Part shown: piece after piece, positions 7,529 through 16,054 of the stretch
How the letters are laid out: every line of letters starts with the position of its first letter
Position numbering within the stretch: position 1 is the first letter of the stretch
Source of the DNA: Deltaproteobacteria bacterium
Lineage (GTDB): Bacteria; Myxococcota; Polyangia; Haliangiales; Haliangiaceae
NCBI GenBank assembly: GCA_018262455.1
Contig: JAGSPR010000108.1
Span: 1 to 16,901, forward strand
Direction of reading: 5' to 3'
Length of the DNA: 16,901 nt
Position numbers and translations under genes: made by a program
Notes under the pieces: generated by a model
The model's input: the letters and a program-made list of their open reading frames with translations, nothing else
The model's database searches: none
Told to the model about the DNA's origin: nothing

Positions 7529-9721
7529 TCACACGCCGGGCGTCACGGGCAACGCCATCTCGCTCTCCGAGCGTGCGAGCACTTGCCCGAGCGTCGCGAG
7601 CAGCTCGTCGGCGTCGAAGGGCTTCTCCAGGCACACGTTCGGCACGTCGGCGAGGAACGCGCGACCGCGCGCGGTGAACGCGCCGCCGGTCATGAACACG
7701 AAGCGGCGCGCGAGCACGGGGTTGCTCGTGCACACGGCCTCGTAGAGGTCCATGCCCGTGACGTCCGCCATCATGAGATCGGCGAGCACGACGTCGAAGC
7801 CGCGATCCTCGCGCAGCACCTCGAGCGCCTGCCGACCGCTCGACGCGGTGACGACCTCGTGGACCTCACCGAGCAGGTCGCTGACCGAGCGCAGGAGCGC
7901 CTGCTCGTCGTCGACCACGAGCACGCGGCCCCGGCCGGCCGGCACGCGGGCCGGCTCGGGCGCGGTCACGGCCTCCGCCAGGCCCTGCACCGACGGCAAC
8001 GTGATCCGGAACGACGTGCCAGCACCCGGCTGCGACGTGAAGGTGATCGTCCCGCCCAGCCGCGTGATCAGGCGGTGGCAGATGGCGAGGCCGAGGCCGG
8101 TGCCCTCGCCGACAGGCTTGGTCGTGAAGAATGGATCGAACACGCGCCCGGCCAGCGCCGGCGCGATGCCCGAGCCCGTGTCGGCGATCTCGACCACCGC
8201 GCGACCGAGCGCGTCGGTCGACGTGCTCACGCGGATCTCGTGGCGCCCGGGCGCGCCCTCGGGAAGGGCCTCGGCGGCATTGAGCAGCAGGTTGAGGAAC
8301 ACCTGCCCGAGGCGCGCCTGCGTCGCGCGCGCCCGCGGCACGGGACCGTAGCTCCGCACGAGCCGAGCGCGTGCCGAGGTCGCGCTGGCCGCGAGCGCGA
8401 GGGTCGAGTCGAGCAGCGTCGGCAGGTCCACTGCCTCGAACGGCCCGTCGTCCTCGCCGCGCGACAGGGTCTTGAGGTCCCGCACGATCCCGCGCACGCG
8501 TGCGGTGCCCTCGCGTGCGCGCGCGAGCGCCTCGGCGATACCGGCGGTACGCACCGGATCGGCAAGCTGCGCGAGCTCGCGGCTGGCCACCTCGAGGCTC
8601 GAGTGGGCGTAGGCGAGCGGGTTGTTGATCTCGTGCGCGACCCCCGCGGCCAGCGCGCCCATCGACGCCATGCGCTCCGCCAGGGCCAGCTGCTGCTCGA
8701 GGCGGCGGTGCTCGGTGATGTCACGCATCACCACCAGCCGGGCCGGCCCGCCCTCGAACTCCACGTTCTGCACGGTGCCCGACTGCAAGAGCCGCACGGT
8801 CCCGTCGGGGCGCAGCACGCGGTACGCGACGCGCTCGTCGGTGACCTGGTTGGGGAGGGCGCGCGCCATCTGCTCGGCGACCGCCGCGCGATCTTCGACC
8901 GGCAGGAAGGCGAGGACGTGACGGCCGACCACCTCCTCGAGCCGCTCGTGCCCCAGGGACGCGAGCGCGGTCGCGTTCGCCCAGCACACCACGCCACCGC
9001 GATGGACGAGCACGCCCTCGGGTAGGCGCTCGAGCAGCTGGCGCTGATCGTGGCGCGAGGTGCGCAGCGCCGCCATGCTCGTCTCGAGCTCCACCTGCTG
9101 GCGGGCGACGTCGCGCCACGCGCCCGCGATGTACCTGAGCGCCCGCCCACCCCGGTACAGCCTGGCAACGAGGGTGTGCGACCGCGGCAGCACCAGGCTC
9201 ATCCGGCCGTGGCGTCCCGAGATCTGCTGCTCCGCGATCACCGAGGCGGGCAGATCGAGCAGGAGCGGGGTCGCCGCGACATTGGCGTGGCAGATGCGGA
9301 AGAAGGCGGCGCACTCGCGGTGGCCGGGCAGGAGCTCGCCGGTCACGAGCAGCCGCCCTGCGGGCCCGAAGCTGAGCCGCACGACCACGCAGGAGAACAT
9401 CGCCGGCGCGACCAGGCGGTTCGCGAGGACGTAGAGCTGGCGCGGGCTGACCAGCAGGCGGCTGGCGTGGCGCAGGAAGTCGAAGGAGGGCACGCGCAGC
9501 ATGCGCCTGCCCAGGTCCTCGAGCGACACGTTCGCCGTCGCGCAGGCCTCCTCGACCCGCTCGCAGAACACGGCGAACGCGTCCCAGTCGACCCGCCCGC
9601 CCGGGGCCCGCAGCTCGTCCAGGCTGACGGGCAGCCCCGCCACGATCGGCTTGATGGGCACGCCGGCCTCTTCGAGCGCCTCGAGAATGGTCCGCGTGGC
9701 CTTGCAGGAGACTTCGCGCAC
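7529..9721 (-). CDS. Cytoplasmic hybrid sensor histidine kinase with PAS and C-terminal receiver domain
   Basis: A 730-residue protein from GTG at 9721; an in-frame TAG four codons upstream excludes a longer form. Residues 1-185 resemble the ligand-sensing N-terminal domain of some AraC-type regulators (a G-x-VDWDAFAVFCERVEEAC helix, then LVSPRQLYVLANRLVAP). A PAS domain spans about 228-337, ending DITEHRR. The phospho-acceptor His363 lies in GVAHEINNPL. The ATPase domain has its N box at 477-481 (NLLLN), then DTGSGIAP, FFTTK and GTGLGLA. The receiver runs from about 598, with acidic pair D604/D605, phospho-acceptor D648 (ADLMMADVTG, where the usual Pro is Ala) and K700 (LEKPF). There is no membrane span, so it senses a cytoplasmic or diffusible signal. 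No separate DNA-binding output gene is nearby; its phosphate may pass to an unlinked partner. Confidence 0.93.
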   Translation of the reverse strand: MREVSCKATRTILEALEEAGVPIKPIVAGLPVSLDELRAPGGRVDWDAFAVFCERVEEACATANVSLEDLGRRMLRVPSFDFLRHASRLLVSPRQLYVLANRLVAPAMFSCVVVRLSFGPAGRLLVTGELLPGHRECAAFFRICHANVAATPLLLDLPASVIAEQQISGRHGRMSLVLPRSHTLVARLYRGGRALRYIAGAWRDVARQQVELETSMAALRTSRHDQRQLLERLPEGVLVHRGGVVCWANATALASLGHERLEEVVGRHVLAFLPVEDRAAVAEQMARALPNQVTDERVAYRVLRPDGTVRLLQSGTVQNVEFEGGPARLVVMRDITEHRRLEQQLALAERMASMGALAAGVAHEINNPLAYAHSSLEVASRELAQLADPVRTAGIAEALARAREGTARVRGIVRDLKTLSRGEDDGPFEAVDLPTLLDSTLALAASATSARARLVRSYGPVPRARATQARLGQVFLNLLLNAAEALPEGAPGRHEIRVSTSTDALGRAVVEIADTGSGIAPALAGRVFDPFFTTKPVGEGTGLGLAICHRLITRLGGTITFTSQPGAGTSFRITLPSVQGLAEAVTAPEPARVPAGRGRVLVVDDEQALLRSVSDLLGEVHEVVTASSGRQALEVLREDRGFDVVLADLMMADVTGMDLYEAVCTSNPVLARRFVFMTGGAFTARGRAFLADVPNVCLEKPFDADELLATLGQVLARSESEMALPVTPGV

Positions 9722-9730
9722 CGGTCCAGT

Positions 9731-9926
9731 CTACTCGGTCGCGGGCGTCAGTCCGTGCCTCGCGCAACCGTTCCGCTGATTCCTCGATGGTGATCGGCGC
9801 GTGCGGAGTTTCGCGCCGCAACATCGCGAGATCGCTGCGCACCTGTTTCATGGCATTCACGAGGTCAGGGGGACGATCCCACTCACCTCCGAGCCGTCGC
9901 GCGCGCTTCGGCCTCCTGCTCACCAC
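9731..9926 (-). pseudogene. Possible small gene or 3' remnant before the histidine kinase
   Basis: About 65 codons read as a coherent helical peptide (LGGEWDRPPDLVNAMKQVRS, then LAMLRRETPHAPITIEESAE and an Arg/Glu-rich end). The frame does not stop here: it runs on into the histidine kinase gene as meaningless shadow, while a neighbouring frame has a TAG at 9733-9731. An intact gene would therefore need a frame change near 9735. Family unknown. It may be the end of a lost gene or chance. Confidence 0.25.
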
Positions 9927-9959
9927 GTTGTCGGACCGTCGGTGCCGTAACCGGCGTAG

Positions 9960-10070
9960 CTCGCGACGAGCATCGTGTTTGCCGTCGACGTCGTGATGCT
10001 CGGCGCCGCCGGTGTCGTTATTGCGATCGATCTGGCGGATCAGCTCCCAGCCGGCGGGCGGAGCCAGTGA
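9960..10070 (+). pseudogene. Possible hydrophobic coding scrap
   Basis: The frame between TAG (9957-9959) and TGA (about 10068-10070) reads LATSIVFAVDVVMLGAAGVV followed by IAIDLADQLP. It resembles a piece of a membrane segment on the strand opposite to the neighbouring genes. It is short, has only internal GTG/ATG codons and no family match, so it may be chance. Confidence 0.15.
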
Positions 10071-10110
10071 TCGTCGGACCGGGATTGGTCCGGCAGGCGC
10101 CCTCTGGGAG

Positions 10111-12987
10111 CTACTTGCCGAGGGGCGAGCTGTCTCCCGCAGGCACGAAGCTGGCCCAGTAGTACGGGTGCGCGTACTTCGGGATGCCCTGGATCTCGAG
10201 CTGGACGTCGCGCAGCGCCGCGCTGCGGCCCGCGCCGCCCTGAAGACGCTCGTAGTAACCGGTCATCAGATCGCGCGTCGCCAGATCGTCGACCTGCCAC
10301 AGCGTCATCACGAGGCTCTCGGCACCGGCGATCACGAGCGCACGGCGGAGCCCGTACACGCCCTCGCCGTTCGTCACCGTGCCGACCCCGGTCTCGCACG
10401 CCGACAGCACGACGAGCTGGGTGCCCCACAGATCGAGACCCGATGCTTCGAGTGCGGTGAGCACGCCATCGTCGCTGCCCGTGCCGAGCTTGTTCGCGCC
10501 GGCGAACGCGAGGCCCGAGCGGAGCAGTGGATTCTCGGCGGCGGCATCGGTGGACCCGTCGGCGAGGAAGAAGCCGTGGGTCGCGAGGTGGAGGACGCGT
10601 GGCCCGTGCACGGCCTTGAGCGCGGTCTCGGTCGCAGCGAGCTCGCGATACACCTTCGGGCCGGTCAGGAGCTTCGAGACCGCTTCGGCCTCCTGTCCAG
10701 TGCCGGGAAGTCGCGGCCAGTGGATCCCGGTCATCGCGCGCGAGCGCCGGCCGGCAGGCGGGGTCGGACCCACGGGCTTCGAGCTGTCGAAGTCGGGGTC
10801 GGCGAAGATGATCGCGCCACCCTGCGCCTTGCTGCGCACGCCGAACCTCAGCAGATCGCGACCCGACGTCAGGTACGTGAACATGTACTGCTTGACGAGG
10901 TACTGCTTGCCGTCGAACAGCGCGGCGAACGGGATCAGGTTCAGCGCGCCGTCGGGTGCGACCAGCACGTGCTTCGAGGTGCCGAGGGCACGCGTCAACT
11001 TGCCGAACGTCAGGTCATGGAGCGTGCGGCCCAGCTCGTTGACGCGATCGTTGTCGGGGTTCGCGAGCGCGCCGCGGAACCTGGCGACCGCGTCGTCGAT
11101 CGGCGCAGCCGGACCGAGGTCGACGAACGTCGGATCGCCGCGCTCTGCGAGGATGTAGGCCGCATAGCGCCGCGGTCGTGGCGCCGGCTTGGGCACCGGC
11201 GGCGCCTTCCAGTCTCCCGGCTGGTAGTTGACGATCTCGACGAGCCTTGCGTCCTTCGGGATCGCCTTCTGGATCGTCGCTAGCTCGATCGGCTGGCGCG
11301 CCACTCGGTACTCCGCGTTGCGCTCCGACAGGCTGACCTCCAGCTTGCGGATCTGATCCTCGAGCGCCGATGTCTGCTTGGCGAAGTCCGGCGTCACCTG
11401 CGCTCCGGCGACCGCGAGCTTCGCCAGCTTCGCGCGCGCCTCGTCGAGCTGCGCGAGGAGCTTCTTGTCGTCCGCGGACAGCTTGCCGCGCAGGGTGGCG
11501 AGGTTCGCGGCCGCGGCGTCGAGGACACGCCCCTTGCGGCGCAGCAGCGTCGTGAGTGCCAGCCGGGACGCCGAGACACTTTTCGGTGCGAGCATCGCGT
11601 GGAAGCTGATCGCGGTATCGAGCTGGTGTGCCTCGCGGTTGAAGTAGCTGACGTGATCGGACTCGGTGCCGGTCGCGAACACCAGGGCGAGCTCGCGCTC
11701 GGCGATCTCGAGGTTGTCGGCGAGCACCGCCTGCGCCTTGTCGAGCTGGTTGGCCGCGACGTAGACCGCGAACAGCCCGAAGTGGAGCCGGAGCACGAGC
11801 ACGGCGCGCTTGCCGAACAGCTTGTCGAGGTCCGCCTGCGCGGTGAGGTAGAGCTGCTCGGCGCGGCGCAAGTCGCCGAGCTCGCGGAGGATGTCGGCCT
11901 GCATCGGGAACAGCCCGGTGTTCCCGATCTTGACGTACTTGGCCATCTGCGCCGTCGCCTTCTCGTACAACGCGAGCGCCTCCCTCGGACGCCCCTGGTC
12001 GCGCCGGATCGACCCGAGCTGCGCGTAGGGCGGATCGCCACCGAGCTTCTCCTCGAGCGCGATGTGGCGCGACGTCACGCGCTCCGCGCCGGTGAGGTCG
12101 CCACTCTGGTGCAGCATCCCGCCGAGCGAGAACAACACCGAAGTTAGCTCGCGCGCGTTCGGCCCCTTGGCCCGCTCGATGCGGGCCACTTCTTGCTCGG
12201 CGAGCTCGACCGCCTGCTTCGTGATCGGCGTCGCCAGATCGATGCGCCCCGCGTAATGGTAGCGCTCGGCGACCCACCACAGCGTGCTGATCCGCGAGTC
12301 GATGGGATCGGACTTCGCGAGATCGAGGTAGCGAGCCCACGTCACGACCGCGCGCGGCTGCTGGTTCGTCTGGAGGTACAACAGGCCGAGCATCATGAGC
12401 TGGCCACGCACGTCGGCGTGCGCCGCGTCCTCGAGCTTGATCGCTTGCTCGTAGGCGCGTTGCGCGGCCGCGTTCTCGCCGCGGCTCGACAGGTACTGCG
12501 CGTAGCCGGCGAGGTCCGTCGCGTAGTTGACGTCCTCGCCGTGGAGCCGCTTCGTGATCGCGAGCAGGCGCAGATGCAGCGGTTCGATCTCCTCGAGCTG
12601 GCGTGACATCGTGTACAGGCCGATGAGCGGGCCGATCGCATCGTGGACCTCGCGCGAGTCGGCGCCGTGCTGGTTGTCCGCGGCCCTGATCAGCTCCTTC
12701 TGGAGCGGGATTGCCTCGGAGTAATCGCCGGTCTGGGTCAGGTGCGAGATCAGCTCCACCTTGCGACGCCACGTGTAGACCGAGTCGTCGCCCGACAGCT
12801 TGCGTTGGCTCTCGTAGAGCTTGCGCGAGACCTTCGTGGCGGCGACCGGATCGTTCTTGCTCTGCAGCTGGCGAAGCTCCTGGTCGAGCCTGTCGATCTC
12901 GGCGTTGGTCGCGGGAGGCTGCTGGGCGAGCGCGACACGACCCAACATCGCGATGACGATGACGACCGCGACCCCAGGCTTCCGCAT
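10111..12987 (-). CDS. Exported TPR-CHAT protein (caspase-like protease domain)
   Basis: A 958-residue protein. ATG at 12987 is chosen over an upstream GTG at 13107 (which overlaps the kinase gene) because AGGA lies six bases before it and a signal peptide begins there: MRKPG, a hydrophobic core, then VALA|QQ with cleavage after about residue 21. Residues about 90-500 form irregular tetratricopeptide-type helical repeats (for example AAQRAYEQAIKLEDA). A coiled coil lies at about 540-605 (LLAQLDEARAKLAKL, ALEDQIRKLEVSLSE). The CHAT domain fills about 640-950, with His804 in HLATHGFF and Cys864 in LSACETG as the expected catalytic dyad, followed by GAESLVMTLWQVDD. CHAT domains are caspase-related cysteine proteases, and TPR-CHAT proteins are often regulated by partners. 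Here the signal peptide places the enzyme outside the cytoplasm. The kinase gene ends 62 bases upstream in the same direction, so the two may be co-transcribed. Substrate unknown. Confidence 0.92.
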   Translation of the reverse strand: MRKPGVAVVIVIAMLGRVALAQQPPATNAEIDRLDQELRQLQSKNDPVAATKVSRKLYESQRKLSGDDSVYTWRRKVELISHLTQTGDYSEAIPLQKELIRAADNQHGADSREVHDAIGPLIGLYTMSRQLEEIEPLHLRLLAITKRLHGEDVNYATDLAGYAQYLSSRGENAAAQRAYEQAIKLEDAAHADVRGQLMMLGLLYLQTNQQPRAVVTWARYLDLAKSDPIDSRISTLWWVAERYHYAGRIDLATPITKQAVELAEQEVARIERAKGPNARELTSVLFSLGGMLHQSGDLTGAERVTSRHIALEEKLGGDPPYAQLGSIRRDQGRPREALALYEKATAQMAKYVKIGNTGLFPMQADILRELGDLRRAEQLYLTAQADLDKLFGKRAVLVLRLHFGLFAVYVAANQLDKAQAVLADNLEIAERELALVFATGTESDHVSYFNREAHQLDTAISFHAMLAPKSVSASRLALTTLLRRKGRVLDAAAANLATLRGKLSADDKKLLAQLDEARAKLAKLAVAGAQVTPDFAKQTSALEDQIRKLEVSLSERNAEYRVARQPIELATIQKAIPKDARLVEIVNYQPGDWKAPPVPKPAPRPRRYAAYILAERGDPTFVDLGPAAPIDDAVARFRGALANPDNDRVNELGRTLHDLTFGKLTRALGTSKHVLVAPDGALNLIPFAALFDGKQYLVKQYMFTYLTSGRDLLRFGVRSKAQGGAIIFADPDFDSSKPVGPTPPAGRRSRAMTGIHWPRLPGTGQEAEAVSKLLTGPKVYRELAATETALKAVHGPRVLHLATHGFFLADGSTDAAAENPLLRSGLAFAGANKLGTGSDDGVLTALEASGLDLWGTQLVVLSACETGVGTVTNGEGVYGLRRALVIAGAESLVMTLWQVDDLATRDLMTGYYERLQGGAGRSAALRDVQLEIQGIPKYAHPYYWASFVPAGDSSPLGK

Positions 12988-12993
12988 GCCCGG

Positions 12994-12997
12994 TCCT
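12994..12997 (-). promoter_or_regulatory. Ribosome-binding site deciding the CHAT start
   Basis: AGGA on the minus strand, six bases before the ATG at 12987. Together with the signal peptide that begins at that ATG, it supports this start over the upstream GTG at 13107. Confidence 0.55.
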
Positions 12998-13049
12998 AAC
13001 ACGTTCCGCGCGGTGATCCGATCGCGACCGTCGCCGGGGCAGCTCAGCC

Positions 13050-16019
13050 TCAGGGACGGCGTGATGGCGGTCGGGTAGGGCTCGAGCCGGCGTGCTGGCG
13101 GAGCCACGCTTCGATCGCGCGGGCGGTGGGGCGATCCACGTCGCGCGACAAGTCGGCGACGGCCTGTTCGGCGAGCGCGCGGGCGCGGGTCCGGTCGCCC
13201 CCGCTGGCGACCAGGGCGCGCGCGAGCCCGAAGCGAAGCTCACCAACCTCCGATCGGTCCCCGATCTCGCCGCGCACCGCCAACGCTCGCTCGAGCGCGG
13301 CGACCGCACGGTCGGGATGGTCGAGCAGGAGCTCGGCCAGGCCGATGCCGGTCAGGCTGTAGCTCAGATCCGGATGGGTCGGGCCGAGCGCGTGCTCGTC
13401 GAGCGCGAGTGCCCGGGTGTGAAGCGTCAGCGATTCGGCAGGCCTTCCCTGCGCACGCGCGACGTCCCCGAGGTTGATCAGCATCAGCGAGCGGCCGGGG
13501 TGGTCCGGGCCGAGCGCGTGTTCGTGGATCTCGAGCGCGCGTTCATGCAGCCGGCGCGCCTCGGTCAGCCGCCCGGTCTTGTACATGATGACCCCGAGGT
13601 TCGACAGCACGACCACGAGATCGACGTGGTGCTTGCCCTGGAGCTCCTCGCGGATCGCGAGCGCCTCGCGGTAGCGAGCCTCGGCCGTCGCGTGATCGCC
13701 GCGCCGCAGGAACTGGTTGCCGAGGTTGAGCAGCGATCTGGCGACGGCTTCCCGATCGAAGGTCGCCCGTGCGATCCGGAGCGCCTGCTCGTGCTCGCCG
13801 ACGGCCTCGTCGTATCGGCCGAGAGTCTCGTAGAGCACGCCGAGGTTGTTGCGCGACGTGCCGGTCTCGCGATGATCGGGCCCGAGCGTGCGCAGCCGCA
13901 GCTCGAGCCCCCGCCGCTTGGCCGCGAGCGCGTCGTCGAGCTGGCCGAGCGCCATCAAGGCGTTCCCGACGTTGTCGAGAGATCCGGCGACGACGGGATG
14001 GTCGGGCCCCAGCGCCGCCTGTCGAAGCGCGAGCCCCGCCTGGTAGGCCTCGAGCGCCTGGTCGTAGTGGCCGAGCGCGAGCTCCTCATTGCCGATGTTG
14101 TCGATCACATCCGCGACGAACGGATGCTTGCCACCGTGGACCCGCTCGATGCGCGCCCGCGCGGCGCGGAGGGCTGCCAGCGCCGCCTCGTGATCTCCCT
14201 TCGCTCCGAGCACCATGCCGAGGCTGTTGCCCAGGATGCCTTCGAGCTCGTCATCGGGGACGTGCTCGAGCACGGCGCGCGCGTGCTTGGCCAGCTCGAG
14301 CGCGTCATCGATGCGGTGGAGCTGGTACCCCACGATGTCGACCAGCCTGATCCACGCCTTGGCCTTCTGGTGGTCGTACTGGCCGGCCTCGGCAGCGCGC
14401 ACGACGTCGCGGAGGGTGGCCTCCGACGCCGCAGGATCGCCGAGGTCGTCCTGCACCGTGGCCAGCAGGTCCAGCGCTTCGGCCTCGAGCGGCCGGTACG
14501 CGAGGTCGCGGGCTGCTCGCAGCGCCGGCTCGACGAGGTCGCGCGCGGGCTGGAACCGCCCCGCGCCGATCGCGGCGCGCACGGCAGCGAGCTGGGTCAG
14601 GATCGCGTCGACGCGCGGCCGGAGCGACGCAGGCGCCTCGGTGGGCGACGCCAGCGAACGCAGATCGGCGCAGTCGGCGATCGCGGGCAGGCGGTAGGTG
14701 GCCTCGACCGCGCGCGCCAGCACCTCATCGTCGACGGCCGTGAAGATCTGGACCAGCGCGCGGGTCTCTTCGAGCCGCGAGGTCAGGCACATCATCCTGC
14801 GATCCAGCAACTGCTCCGACTGGTCGTGGTGAACGTGGGTGGCCTCGCACGCCTGGCGGTAGCCGGTGACCCACGCGGCCACGCGGTCGTCGAGCGCCGC
14901 TTCGGTCCCGCGCCACGTGGCTTCGGCGTACGGCTGCCTGGTCCCGAGGAACGCGCTGCGCACCCGCGTCTTGATCTCGTCGTTCCACACCCCAGCGACC
15001 CGATCGTCGCGGCCCACGCACGGGTTGGGCGGAGTCGATCCGCCGACGCGATCGCCGATCACGAGCGCGCCCACGAGCACGAGCGCCGAAACGGTGGCGA
15101 TCGACGCCAGGCGGCGGCGAGCGGCGAGGCCGCGCTCGAGCGCGCTCGCCACGGCGTCCATGTCCCGGAACCGATCGTCCTGCGCAGCCAGCCCGCGGCG
15201 GACGATCGCCCGTAACCACGCCGGCAGTCGCCGCCGGAACTCCAGCCTCTCGAGGAGTGGACGCCTGCGCTCGAGGAGCTCGTAGAGCGAGACCATGAAC
15301 GCGTACTGGTCGGTCGGCGGCCCGACGGTCTCGTTGCGCGCCATGTAGGCGGGCGTGCCACCGATCGGTCGCTCGTCGTGGTTGACCGCGAGGCCGAAAT
15401 CGATCACGCGGCAGCGACCGTCGTCATCGACGACGACGTTGTCGGGCTTGAAGTCGCAGTGGACGAGACCTGCACGGTGAGCCGCCGCGAGGCCACGCGC
15501 CGCGCAGGCGAACACGCGGACCACCTCACGCCACGAGCGCGGACGGCTCGCCCACTCGCGCAGCGATGCCCCGCGCACGAGCTCCATGGCAAGGAACACC
15601 CCGCCGCCCCACTCCCCGACGTCATGGACCGTGACGACGTTGGGATGGGCGAGCCGCGCGAGGGCGCGGCCTTCGCGCAACGCCCGCGCATCGTCGGCGG
15701 GATCGCGGTTGCGCACGATCTTGATCGCGACGACGCGGTCGAGATCGGGATCCCGCGCCTCGAAGACATGGCTCATCGCGCCACTACCGCGTGCGGCGAG
15801 CACGACGTAGCGGCCGATCCTGCCGCCGATCGACACGGCCTCGTCGGTGCTGGCGTCCGGCGTGACGGTCCGGCTCGCGCGCACGGCGCCGGAGACGCTG
15901 CGGCGGCAGGGCTCGCAGCTCTCGATATGCGCGACGACCTCGTCGACCGTCGCGACCGGCAGGCTGCCCCCGACGTAGCCCGCGACTTCTTCGATCGACA
16001 GACAGGAGCGCGCGACCAT
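13050..16019 (-). CDS. Membrane Ser/Thr protein kinase with N-terminal zinc-finger-like domain and TPR tail
   Basis: 989 residues from ATG at 16019. This start is chosen because an anti-sigma-type zinc-finger module follows at once: Cys6, His31, Cys35, Cys38 (HIESCEPC). GTG at 16058 would add 13 residues and overlaps the stop of a Sel1-like fragment as GTGA. The kinase domain runs from about 70 to 290: glycine loop RGSGAMS (G78-S83), Lys100 (VAIK), HCDFKPDN with catalytic Asp189 (Arg of HRD is Cys), and DFG at 207-209. The APE motif is degenerate (YMARNE), and the C-lobe looks short. One membrane span lies at about 305-325. A Cys-containing segment typical of this kinase class follows (QSEQLLDRRMMCL). 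Then come many TPRs of the kinesin-light-chain type from about 440 to the end (recurrent ALGPDHP). The kinase would be cytoplasmic and the TPRs extracytoplasmic. The CHAT gene follows after 62 bases. Confidence 0.93.
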   Translation of the reverse strand: MVARSCLSIEEVAGYVGGSLPVATVDEVVAHIESCEPCRRSVSGAVRASRTVTPDASTDEAVSIGGRIGRYVVLAARGSGAMSHVFEARDPDLDRVVAIKIVRNRDPADDARALREGRALARLAHPNVVTVHDVGEWGGGVFLAMELVRGASLREWASRPRSWREVVRVFACAARGLAAAHRAGLVHCDFKPDNVVVDDDGRCRVIDFGLAVNHDERPIGGTPAYMARNETVGPPTDQYAFMVSLYELLERRRPLLERLEFRRRLPAWLRAIVRRGLAAQDDRFRDMDAVASALERGLAARRRLASIATVSALVLVGALVIGDRVGGSTPPNPCVGRDDRVAGVWNDEIKTRVRSAFLGTRQPYAEATWRGTEAALDDRVAAWVTGYRQACEATHVHHDQSEQLLDRRMMCLTSRLEETRALVQIFTAVDDEVLARAVEATYRLPAIADCADLRSLASPTEAPASLRPRVDAILTQLAAVRAAIGAGRFQPARDLVEPALRAARDLAYRPLEAEALDLLATVQDDLGDPAASEATLRDVVRAAEAGQYDHQKAKAWIRLVDIVGYQLHRIDDALELAKHARAVLEHVPDDELEGILGNSLGMVLGAKGDHEAALAALRAARARIERVHGGKHPFVADVIDNIGNEELALGHYDQALEAYQAGLALRQAALGPDHPVVAGSLDNVGNALMALGQLDDALAAKRRGLELRLRTLGPDHRETGTSRNNLGVLYETLGRYDEAVGEHEQALRIARATFDREAVARSLLNLGNQFLRRGDHATAEARYREALAIREELQGKHHVDLVVVLSNLGVIMYKTGRLTEARRLHERALEIHEHALGPDHPGRSLMLINLGDVARAQGRPAESLTLHTRALALDEHALGPTHPDLSYSLTGIGLAELLLDHPDRAVAALERALAVRGEIGDRSEVGELRFGLARALVASGGDRTRARALAEQAVADLSRDVDRPTARAIEAWLRQHAGSSPTRPPSRRP

Positions 16020-16054
16020 GCCGAGGCCAGAGTGCCACAGCCGACCTCGGAGCG

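Larger units (their letters stand above)
9722..10110. other. 389-base spacer without an intact gene
   Basis: This lies between the CHAT gene and the histidine kinase, both on the minus strand. Two protein-like stretches are listed separately: minus 9731-9926 and plus 9960-10070. No convincing promoter or terminator is seen. The HK start at 9721 has no clear ribosome-binding site. Confidence 0.5.

Noticed and set aside
12988..13107. Longer N-terminus for the CHAT protein from GTG at 13107
   Set aside because: It overlaps the kinase 3' end and would bury the signal peptide; the ATG at 12987 has AGGA six bases before it.
13250..14150. Repeated similar DNA in the kinase tail (recurrent CTCGGCCCCGACCATCCG-like words)
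   Set aside because: These are codons of the recurring TPR motif LGPDHP, not a DNA repeat element or CRISPR array.
13092..15215. 707-codon plus-strand open frame opposite the kinase gene
   Set aside because: It has arginine/alanine-rich shadow composition and no domain, while the minus strand carries clear kinase and TPR motifs.
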